The translations under genes and the position numbers were made by a program. Of a stretch of 64,000 nt of DNA, positions 54,181-64,000 are shown one piece after another. The notes under the pieces were generated by a model. It ran no database searches. It was not told the origin of the DNA and saw nothing but the letters and a program-made list of their open reading frames with translations. Numbering within the stretch: the stretch's first letter is position 1; each line of letters opens with the position of its first letter. This DNA is from Salticus scenicus (taxonomy: Eukaryota > Arthropoda > Arachnida > Araneae > Salticidae). The DNA lies in NCBI GenBank assembly GCA_963930645.1, contig OZ005648.1:241123436-241187435 (forward strand), read 5' to 3'.

Positions 54181-57180
54181 TTACTTAAAATTGAAGAAAT
54201 TTCCCTTAGCGAAATGCAACCTTCAGTCTTGCACACAAATGCGAGAAACTGTTTATCGCTAGACGATGACTCATACAGATAAGAATGTTGATTCATACCT
54301 ATCTTAGTAGAATGTTGTTAAAGTTCTGTGTTTTTACAATAATATAAAATAGTTTATAGAGATCATTTATTTAATATCAGTTGTAAACTACATTTAAATA
54401 ATGCAATAAGAGTTGAACTCTGCAATTAACCTATTAAAATATTGAAATATTTTTAATTTTTTTTTATTTAATTTTACTTTTTTTTTAATTATGCTAAGAA
54501 AATAATGAGATCAAAACAGAATTATTTTACGATAAGTCGCGCTTTTTATATTTAATAAACAAAGATTTAATAAAATGTAACTGTAATTTTTAATGAAAGG
54601 TTTTAAAATCACTTAATAGGATAAAATTAAAAACAGAAATCTTATTCTTTTAGTAATTATTTTCTCTAGTTATTGAACTAAGTAATAAACTATCTATAAA
54701 TAATAAGATACCAAGAGAGGTTTTTGTATAATAACTATATATTATTTTAATATATGCATTACATCGCAAGGTAAAATTTTCAACTTATTTATACGGATTG
54801 AAGTAATAAAAATTACTCATTTGCATATCCGCTAAATTTTATATGTTGAATATATGATTTTAAATACTAAACAATAATCCTTGTGAAAGAATTGAGGTGA
54901 CACTATCACAGAAGGAATTTATCCTTTACAATAAGATTTGCTCAGAATGTCTAAGTGAAAATAACTTACCTTGAGGTCAGTGAGTCATGCAGTTGTATTG
55001 AAATTCCCTGTTTTTAGTTAATGGGTGATTAAACTTCTAATGAGACAATTATTTTTTACTAGCATATAAATGTACATTTTTATATTATTCCTGTATATAT
55101 AAAATTTTAAATAATTCATTAAGTGTTAAACTTTGCATTTAATCGATTAAATAAATAAAGTTTTAGTAAAATATAAGAGTAATTTTTTAATGAATGGTTT
55201 TGAAATCACTTTAACTTTATAAGAAAAAAAGTAAAAAGAGGTTTTAAAATTACTTAATAGGATAAAATTAAAAATCTTATTGTTTTTAGCAATTATTTTA
55301 TCTAGTTGTAAACTATATATTATTATTTTAATATACGCCTTATACTTAAGTCAGTTTTAGAGAAAAAAACCAAGAAAAAAATCCCAAAGGGTAGGCTGAT
55401 GAGTTGAAATATTCTATTATACCTAAAGAATCCAGGTACGGAAAAACCGAAATACATTATGCGGAAAAACAGGCGGGATTTTCGGCTAAAACTCCAAAGC
55501 AGTGGACGGTAAACATAACACACCGTAAAACAACCTACTCACACGACGACCAAACTAAGAATGAAGGGAAACGTTGAGTTGTAACACCTTATCTACTAGA
55601 GATAAGGGGGAATTCCCGAAAAGATGACTCACCCCTCGTTCGTTCATGTACAATATCTTACGAGAAAGTTCGTGAAGGATCGGTGACGAGTTTGAATAAT
55701 TTGCATAACCGCTAAATTGTATAAGTGTGAATCTTTTAATGTGAGTATTATAGTAATGATAAATTTATTTCATAATCGATAACTCATTTATACATAATCA
55801 GGATCACACATTATATAAAACAATACTATATTTAAAAGTTTTTACTGTACAATAAACATTCACATATGGATATTCATAAGGTTTAAGACCGATTAAATAA
55901 ATGAGGATCCTATAAGCGAAATGCATGAGAGTCTTTCTAAGGAATCCTATTGCATATTTAAGCAGGTTTTAGAGAAAACCAAGAAATACTCCAATCGACT
56001 AGGTTGATGAAATGGATTCGAACCCAACACTTCCCCTTTTACTATAGAATCGTTAACAAATCGTAAGATTGATGACTCATACTAGAGTCATACAGCTGTA
56101 TTGAAACTTACTGTTTTCAGTTAATGAAACTTCGAATGAGACAATTATTTTTACCAGCATGTAAATGAAAATTTTTATATTATTCCTATATGGATAAAAC
56201 TTTAAATAATTCATTACAAGTGTAAACTCATACCATTAAATATTTAACTGTTGGCCGTATAAGTGGATTGGTCTGTGTGGGAGTCTTTCTATATTTAAGT
56301 GAGTTTTGAAGACATCCTCGGAAAACTCCAAACAGATAGGTTGATAAGCTGGAATCGAACCTGGTATTAAACACAGAATCGTTTGATCTTCCAAAATCCT
56401 TGTAACAACATGTTTATGAACTTTATAAGAAAATGCTTAATACGGTTTGAGCTTAGTAGATTTTGCATGCGTTAACTATGTAACAGCGAATTAAACATCT
56501 ATAGTTGTAATTTTTTTCACTATATATTATTTAACTATATTTATACACCATGCATTGTATAATATTTCCCGGGGTAAAAGTTTAAACTGAGTAATTATTC
56601 ATCAACATAAGTGTTAAATTGAATACAAAAGACATATGAATAAACGGTTAGTAATGTGAAAATGCTGATTTGTAAAACATTTTGAAAGAAGTAACTCATA
56701 AATTTATTTGATATCTTTATACTTATGCATACACACGCTTAAGAGACTTATATAAAACAACACTATGATTAAAAGTTTTACTAATTTTTCAGCATACAAT
56801 AAAAAATAGTAATCAATATTCATTTACAATAAATAATTTAACGTTATTAAACCAAAAAATAATTTATTTTTTGATTCGATTTAAATAATTAATATTTATA
56901 TAGGGTTGTTGGTTGATGAATGTCATTCAATGAATACTTAAACAAAGGGTTTGCGGATTATAATTGAATTGTAAACGGAATGTCGTTACACGTTTTGAAT
57001 GACTATCCTCCTTCATCAGGATTTAAAGGGTAGTTTCGAAAGACTATCCTGTCTTATTTATAAATTGTCAGATAAAAGAACAACACTCATGCTGCATTCT
57101 GATGGGTTGAATCGGGTCACATGATAAAATACAGCATTCATATAACTTTTTAGAATTATGCAGAACCTTTAATAAAAAAA
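54181..57180. repeat. Spacer, first part: diverged direct repeats and SINE relics
   Basis: 54960-55160 and 56050-56260 are diverged copies (GAGACAATTATTTTTACCAG; AAATAATTCATTA). 54590-54720 and 55190-55310 share AGGTTTTAAAATTACTTAAT. SINE-like relics lie at 55340-55520, 55885-56050 and 56240-56400 (GGATTCGAACCCAA keeps a B-box-like core). TGACTCA sites occur at 54267, 54981, 55625 and 56073. No gene. Confidence 0.6.
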
Positions 57181-58440
57181 AATTTTGTATGCATTTTAGG
57201 GACTTAGCATTTTTGGAGATATTTCGGAGACATAAGTTTTGTTGGAATTAAAAATTAAAGGGATTACATAGGACGGAAAACAATAACATACCGGTAGTTA
57301 ACAGTTAATTTTTTAACATACATTAAGGTAAGTGGATGAGTGTCAGGTAATTCATTTAAAACAAAAATATAATAAGGGTTGATTGAAACAAAGGGTTTGT
57401 AGGTTATAATTATAGGATAAAACATTATGTGTTTGAAAACCCTTCATCAAGATTGGAACAACCGTTTCGAATGATACTCTCCCTTCATCAGATAGACTTA
57501 AACTTTTATTTTATCAGAATGAAAGAAAACGATAGACGATTTACACTTATTGAAAACCCAACTTATAAATAATTCGACTTTCATTAAAAATGCAACTCGT
57601 ATATACACTTTGAAACAATCAATAAATTTTATATTATCACTATGCATTAAATAAGTTTCCCATTTAACATTCAAGATGAATTTATTTTTACATTAATTAA
57701 AAATTGAACACGTATTAATTTTTAAAATGACTAGTTTTTAAAAAGTTTTAAAACAGCTAATAAATTTTATAAGCTTTTACAATTAAATAAATTTAGCATA
57801 TTATGAAAGTTTTACATCACTCGATAAAATTTTTTTATATAGGCAATAAAAGTTATACACATTATAAATATAAACTCATAAAATAAAGTTCACACTTAAC
57901 ATTTAAACTCTAACCAATCAATCTTAAAGTAATTTTTTATCTTTTGTACATACTCATAAACCTTTTGTTTCTATTGTAAAGTGAAGTATGACTCAATCTT
58001 TAATTAAAATCTCTAATCAAAATTATAAGAAAGTAAAGTTTAGGAAATACCTATGTATTATAGGTAAATTAATACAGTATAAATATTCATGTTTTTCAGT
58101 TAAGTAAAAAAGTTATATAATTAATTTTACAGAGTACTTAAATAATGTATAATTAAGTTTCAGAATTATTATTATTATTATTATTTTTTTCTTCTATAGT
58201 ATGTATATATAAATTTTTAATTACAAAGTTTTTATTAAAATACAATAACCAAAGTTTTGTATGATATTAACTTACAATGCACCTAAAACTTTAAATATAT
58301 AGAAACAATTGTACAGTTGGTTTTGTTTGAAGCATATATATAAATAATAAAATCTTGTTCAGTTTAGTTTTTAAAACACTATAAAGATTTTAGATACACA
58401 TATTTTTATGTTGTTTAAATAAATTTTTTAAAATGAAACA
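57181..58440. repeat. Spacer, middle: degenerate arm-like repeats
   Basis: Phrases from the arms reappear in decayed form (GGGACTTAGCATTTTTGGAG at 57197; GATTGAAACAAAGGGTTTG). GGGTTTG...TTATAATT...CCTTCATCAG occurs twice (about 56947-57020 and 57387-57500). AT-rich, no ORF. Confidence 0.5.
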
Positions 58441-58664
58441 ATATTAATGTTATAAGATAATACACTCAGCATGACTCACCGAGTGTGCTATTCCATCAAA
58501 TTATTCCGCATGCATGTAATAACAGGTCTGACTTAACTATATACTGAATTACCATTATTTTAGAAAAAGTTGGGACTTACCTTAAAACACGTCCTACACC
58601 CTTGGCAGACTTGAAGGAAATGAATGATACGAGACATTCTTATCAGTGACACCCGGTCACGAGG

Positions 58665-58745
58665 TCAGTGACGTCACGAGTGATGTGATTGGCTATGCTC
58701 AGTCACGTGATCATGACGTCATCCTCTAATCAATGACGTCACCGA
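58665..58745 (-). promoter_or_regulatory. CRE/E-box/CCAAT cluster
   Basis: Three perfect TGACGTCA palindromes (58669, 58714, 58734), an E-box CACGTG (58704) and an inverted CCAAT (ATTGG, 58688) within 75 bp, in the only GC-balanced part of the spacer. On the minus strand a consensus splice donor AAG|GTAAGT follows at 58581/58580, so a minus-strand promoter with a short first exon is plausible. Function is inferred from motifs only. Confidence 0.45.
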
Positions 58746-59190
58746 TTGCTTATCAGCTACCACAACGCGTGGAAATGTCCTTCAGTACGCAGTGAAAAAT
58801 ATTCAAAGTCTACGGGACATTACTCGAAACGATTCCATTGTCTTATACGGTAAATTGAAATATAACACGCGGAAAAAAGATCGACATATACCGGAGAAAC
58901 TATGCATACTGCCCGATGAAAATAACCCGCACAGCTAAGGAGATGCTACTAGGATGAGAGTCAAAATCCAACTGAATTCAAACAATATGACAAGGTCCAT
59001 AAATCTCCCGTGTTGATTAGATGGTTTTGATGAATGGGTTTTCCCCCACACCTAAGCAGAATGGAGAAGTCATAGGTTTTTTCCTCACCTATCACGAAGA
59101 TGATATCTCTTAATTAAGTTTCTTAATTAAAATTATGCAAATTATATGTAAGTCTTTCAAATATCTCTTAATTATATTTTCTAATTAAAA

Positions 59191-59599
59191 TTATGTATCA
59201 TATGCTCTCCTAGTTAAAGATTTAATAAACCTAACTTTTATACAACATAAATAAATTTAATAAGTATAATCTGTTCGATGACTCATCAAACGATGAGTCA
59301 TCCTAAACATGTCTAAACATGTCTGAACATGAATCTACTTGAACCTTAACATTTTATTGTATAAGATTTCATATTATTGCTTTTTATATTATTCAAACCA
59401 AAAGTTATTTTGGTTATTTATTATTATTTTGGTTAAAGTTATTTAAAATGTTAAGGTTCAAGTAGATTCATGTTCAGACATGTTTAGGATGACTCATCGT
59501 TTGATGAGTCATCGAACAGATTATACTTATTAAATTTATTTATGTTGTATAAAAGTTAGGTTTATTAAATCTTTAACTAGGAGAGCATATGATACATAA
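59191..59599. repeat. Inner palindrome with paired TGACTCA sites
   Basis: Arms 59191-59356 and 59444-59599 are inverted copies with one 10-bp indel. Each arm carries GATGACTCATC and its complement GATGAGTCATC about 12 bases apart. It directly abuts the right arm (59600). Confidence 0.9.
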
Positions 59600-62500
59600 G
59601 TTTTATAATTTATTATTACTATTTGATAATTTATTTAACTTAGTATGTATCTCTATACGTAATATCTTAATATGTATACTCTAGTAAATATATTTGTTTA
59701 TAATAGAAATTTTATTAAAACTTTACGAAAGTTATATAAGAAATTTTTATTGTTTTATTGAAGAGAGAGAAATTAATTTAAAAAATATTTTTTATTGGTA
59801 TTTACTTATAAGGAATTTTTTATTGTTATACTATAAACTTTTTTTATTGTTACACTATAAACTTTTTTGTTTATATAAAACTAAATTTTGCATAAATAAA
59901 ACTACTTTCACACATGGAAAATTATTGCTTAAATGAAACCTAGAAAAGTTTCCATTTAACTTGTGTATGTTTAGAAATTATTTGAGTAAAACTAATTTCT
60001 GCAATATATAAAACTCCTTTCACAAACGAATTTTTATTGCTTAACTATAACTTACTTTTATATGTATTTATTTCAATACCGTTTAAGTGATAGATAGGTA
60101 ATAATCGTTTAAACTCATTGTATGATATGCTTTGTGAAAAAATTATTGCATTTTCCTAATTATTCGCTGTATTGTTTTAATGATTTTAACTTAATCTTTA
60201 TATGAGATAGTGTGGATTACACATGATTCATCAGCTGTAGGGGTTTTCCGTTGCAGGTGATAACTGACTCATAGAATATTCCGTATTATCTGTTTTTTAA
60301 GGAAACTGTTTATTTTCATTTAAAATGATGCATTGAATTTTTATGCAATTTATTTCGAAATGTTTAATATAAAATAACTTTTAGTAACTGATAGTTTTTA
60401 AATATAACTAATCCTTTTTATTATCGATAAAAAAGAACTTATTTTTATTAGTTCAAGTTTAAAAGTATTTACCTGTTTCATTCAAGATAGTATAAATTAT
60501 ATTACTGCGTTAAACTCGAATAAATGTTAAACTTATTTAGTGAGAATATAATGTTTAATTTAAATAACATATTCATGTACTTATAGCTTTTTTGCTTATA
60601 AAATTTATGTAAAGTTTTCGTGTTAGGATAAATTTATTTAATAGTAACAGCATAAAGTTTAGTTAATTATAATGTATATAAAATTTAATTGTTGATTTTA
60701 AACATTGTATGTATTTTTAAATTAATATTATTATAGGATAGTCATTTTTATTTTATTTTTATTTATTTTTTTATTTTTTTATTTATTTTATAACTTTACT
60801 GTATATCTTTGTATGCATTTTTTTAATTAATATTATTATATGAAAGTCTTTTTTTTTTTTTTTTTTTTTTTCTTTTTTTAAATTTATATTATTATATGAA
60901 AGTCATTTTTTTAATTTATATTATTATATAATAGTAATTTTTTTAAATTAATATTATTATATGATAGTATTTTTTTTAAATTTATAACTTTACTATATAT
61001 CTTTGTATGCATTTTTTTTTTAGATTAATATTATTATATGATAGTAATTTTTTTTTTTCTTTGTTTATAATTTATGTCTTTGTAAGCAATTTTTTAGATT
61101 AATATTATTATATGATAGTCATTTTTAAAAGTGCATGTGCTCAATTTTTAACGAATGTAAGTTAGAGTTTAAATAAATGTGAAACTTATTTAGTGAGAAT
61201 ATAAAGTTTAATTTATATAATTTTTATTATATTTAGTTTAATTTATAACATATATATCCTCATTTACTGATTTTGTAACTTTTGTTTATCGTATTTGTTT
61301 AGTTATAGCATAAATAACAGTACGTGTTTTATATAATTTTTATTATATTTAGTTTCATTTATATGATAGTAATTTTTTAAAGTGTATGTGTGTTCAATTT
61401 TTAAAGAATGTAAAAATAGTATTTCAAAGTTAGAGGTTAAATAACAGTATGTGTTTTAAATAATTTTTATCATATTTAGTTTATATAACATAACTGTATA
61501 CAAAATTTATTAACTGATTAAAAATTTCTGTTAAATTTTTAACGAATATAAGATAGAGTTTAAAAAAATGTTAAACTTATTTAGTGAGAATATAAAGTTT
61601 AATTTACATAATTTTTATTATATTTAATTTAATTTATATGATAGTAATTTTTTAAAGTGTATGAGTGTTCAATTTTTAAAGAATGTAAAAATAGTATTTC
61701 AAAGTTAGAGCTTAAATAACAGTATGTGTTTTATATAATTTTTATTATATTAAGTTTATATAACATAACTATATACAAAATTTATTAACTGATTAAAAAC
61801 TTCTGTTAAATTTTTAACGAATGTAAGATAGAGTTTAAAGAAATGTTAAACTTTTTTAGTGAGAATATAAAGTTTAATTTACATAATTTTTATTATATTT
61901 AGTTTAATTTATATGATAGTAATTTTTTAAAGTGCATGTGGGTTCAATTTTTAACGAATGTAATAATATTATTTCTAAGATAGTCTAAATAAATTTAAAA
62001 AGTGAAACTTATTTAGTGTTAAAATAAAGTTAGAATTTTTAAGTGTCTTACATTTTTAATGAATGTTAAATTATTTATTATTTGTTTTGCTTTTAAATCT
62101 ATGTGTTAATCCACAAAATACGAAAATTTCTATTTAATTCTGTAAAAATTTCGTAATATAAATTTGTAATGATGTCACTAAAAGTATGAACTCCTATTTA
62201 AAGTCCTTATTTATTATCTTAACAAAATATATTTTTAATCTCTAAAAATGCTAAGTTTCTAAAATACTTATAAATTGTTACTGATGTTAATTAACTTCAG
62301 TCATTCATTGTTTCATTCAGTCGAAAATGTTAAGTCCCACCGGAAATTATTTATACTCTTCCAATGGCAACATCTAAATTTTAATGCCTATACCATTCAC
62401 ATTCAATGTTTTTAATTATATAATACTCACCAACCCTTTGTTTTATTTTGTCAAATTCACTGAAATACATAGGAAAATTTTTATTTAATTCTGTAATCAA

Positions 62501-62866
62501 TTTATAATCCCCGAATGACAACTCTTCAAAAGTTTTTATTCTTCCGGTGGCAACACCTAAATATTAAAGTCTATACCCTGTTTTTAACTAGATAATGCTC
62601 ATCTACCTTTGTTTCAGTCAATCAACTTCGCTGTGCATTGCGGAAAATGCTAAGTCTCCGAAATTGTGAAAAAAATACTAAGTCCCGAAATTTAGGAAAA
62701 TAAATCTAACTCCTCAAAATTCCCCCTTCTCCCCGATAGATGGCAGCACTCATCGCGGAAACCCTCGTAAAAGGTGATACCCAAAGTTTCTATTCTTCCG
62801 GTGGCAACGCTCTAAAAGTTTATATTCTTCCGGTGGCAACACACCCCTCGTCCAAGATGATGACTA
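59600..62866. repeat. Right inverted arm, inner part
   Basis: Mirror of 51595-54180, longer by about 680 bp. About 390 bp at 60232-60620 (GTAGGGGTTTTCCGTTGC onward) is absent from the left arm, and a tandem unit (61360-61760 region) has an extra copy. The block 59860-59950 is dissimilar to the left arm although both sides match. Mirror GTTGCCACCGGAAGAATA sites lie at about 62540-62850. Confidence 0.8.
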
Positions 62867-63000
62867 AGTAGTGTAAAAAGGAGATGTTGAGCGACAGGGT
62901 GGAGGCGTAGAGGTGTCAGGGTGGAGGCGCGCCACCACCCTACGCCTCAATACGCCTCTACACCTCCACCCTGCCGCTGAACTCTCCTTTTTACACTACT
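62867..63000. repeat. 134-bp terminal palindrome, right
   Basis: Reverse complement of 51461-51594 at 133 of 134 positions. Followed by the AATGTA duplication. Confidence 0.9.
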
Positions 63001-63006
63001 AATGTA

Positions 63007-63480
63007 ATTTATGGAAGAACTTTGCTACATTAACTATGTCAGCGAACTGCTCAGCAAGGTAAATTAATTTTTCATGCCCATACTGTAAACAAAGAATTCT
63101 TTAAAGTTCTATTTTCATTTTTATTTATTTACTTATTTACTTATTTTTTAAGTATAATAACACGATCTGAGTTGCCCTGGTAACGAAAGTCCAATTTTTA
63201 GCGGTTGATGTGTATGCATATTTGTTATCAGCATAACTTAAAAACAAATAACTGAAAAAAAAAAAAATCTTTTTTTTTTTCTTTTTGAAATTTACATTAG
63301 GTTGTCACTTGAAAAATTTGATCAGGATTAAAAATTTTGAAGGCGAATTAATAACAGCCTTGATTCTTAAAAAAATAAAATAAAATAAAATAATAAAATA
63401 AAATAAATAAATGCACTGTAGTTGAAAGGGAGTTGAGGGGGGTTGCAGTAAAAAACGAAAAAAACATTATTTTCTTTAAA
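63007..63480. other. No gene seen
   Basis: AT-rich. (TTTA)n near 63120-63150, poly-A/T at 63255-63280 and (AATAA)n at 63370-63410. Confidence 0.5.
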
Positions 63481-63489
63481 AGTACTAGA

Positions 63490-63945
63490 ATGAATTTGAT
63501 AAATATTTAAAGTAGTGTGTTTTTTAGATGACAATTAGATCTTAAATAACCTCATTTTCAGGATAATTGGCGTTCACTGCCAACCTGCACTTCCCCGGGG
63601 AAAATACAACAGAAACCTGTTATAGTTGAAAATAACAGGAACGATTTTGAAAAAAAAAAAAAAAAAAAAATAAGGGGGGAGGGGGTAAATGCTTTTTGAG
63701 TTGAAAAATCGATTTGTCTTATCTTCTTCTTCAGGATTATTACAGTCGCTGGTGACCCGTGCTTCGCCGGGAAGACAATATAATAGAACCCTGTTTATTT
63801 AGGAATCTGCTCAAACGATATAAAAATAAATTTAGAATTAGGGGTTTCAGATGATAATTCGATTTGAATGTTCCTTATCTCCAGGAAAATTAGCTTTTAC
63901 TGTTATCCTTCGGTTCATCCAGGGCAAAGAAATAAGGAATGGATT
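63490..63945 (+). repeat. Diverged tandem repeat, three units
   Basis: CAGGATAATTGGCGTTCACT (63559), CAGGATTATTACAGTCGCTG (63732) and CAGGAAAATTAGCTTTTACT (63882) each follow a GATGACAATTAGAT-like phrase and precede a TGCTTCGCCGGGAAGACAAT-like phrase. Spacing 173 and 150 bp. The GCTTCGCCGGG core is typical of arthropod transposon ends. Confidence 0.6.
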
Positions 63946-64000
63946 TCCGAGGAAAAAAAAAAAAAAAACTAATAGTCCTCCGTTCCAAACTAAATTCTGC

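Larger units (their letters stand above)
51461..63000. mobile_element. Giant inverted-repeat element, Maverick/Polinton-like ends
   Basis: 11,540 bp flanked by the 6-bp duplication AATGTA (51455-51460 and 63001-63006). Ends are AGTAGTGTAAAAAGGAG and its complement. Left arm 51461-54180 (2720 bp), right arm 59600-63000 (3401 bp), spacer 54181-59599. A 6-bp duplication, AG...CT ends and long TIRs are Maverick/Polinton traits, but there is no polB, integrase, protease or capsid frame anywhere, and both arms and spacer are AT-rich repeats. The outer arms are nearly identical, so it arrived, or was homogenised, recently. The class is inferred from structure. A foldback-type element is the alternative. 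Confidence 0.75.

Noticed and set aside
59694..59936. 80-codon frame in the right arm of the giant element
   Set aside because: AT-rich low-complexity sequence; the mirrored position in the left arm is closed and differs.

Overview
The window looks like a transposon-dense, AT-rich intergenic stretch of an arthropod nuclear genome, probably a spider or related chelicerate. That placement is inferred from the element mix (BEL/Pao, Tc1/mariner, DUF4817-type mariner, hAT, a Gypsy-type gag) and from long homopolymer and (TA)n tracts. It is not shown by any host gene. I found no rRNA or tRNA gene, no CRISPR array and no convincing intact host protein gene. Essentially everything that can be explained is mobile DNA or tandem repeat.

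Layout. 1-945 is a diverged tandem repeat. 1601-11674 is one Tc1 element cut twice, by a 2.1-kb Mutator-like non-autonomous element (2703-4835, 9-bp duplication) and by a nearly new, full-length BEL/Pao retrotransposon (4860-11254, LTRs 376/378 identical, 1802-codon uninterrupted ORF). 11747-15697 is a TA-flanked element holding two copies of a 1.3-kb non-coding repeat. 15981-24505 lies between two piggyBac-like ends in TTAA and contains a Tc1 relic, a DUF4817 relic carrying a hAT MITE, satellites and dispersed repeats. 26-31 kb holds Helitron-like and terminal-hairpin repeats. 31445-33106 is a mariner relic. 34021-35035 is a satellite of about 127 bp with two alternating variants. 37-43.4 kb holds LTR material, including a Gypsy-type gag-protease element with no reverse transcriptase. 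44.6-46 kb has a long foldback and a 151-bp MITE. 47014-51134 is hAT-like.

The most unusual object is 51461-63000. It is an 11.5-kb non-coding element with a 6-bp target duplication, AGTAG...CTACT ends, inverted arms of 2.7 and 3.4 kb, and a 134-bp palindrome at each end. A 5.4-kb spacer is rich in bZIP-type sites (TGACTCA, TGACGTCA). Structurally it resembles a non-autonomous Maverick/Polinton, but it has no polB, integrase or capsid ORF.

The second highlight is the gag-protease element at about 39.6-43.4 kb. An open frame just upstream of gag resembles the DEK SAP-box domain. A downstream frame, reached by +1 slippage at a UGA-C stop, resembles a nucleolin-type RRM after a long acidic tract. 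This looks like capture of host chromatin or nucleolar protein domains by a retroelement that has lost pol.
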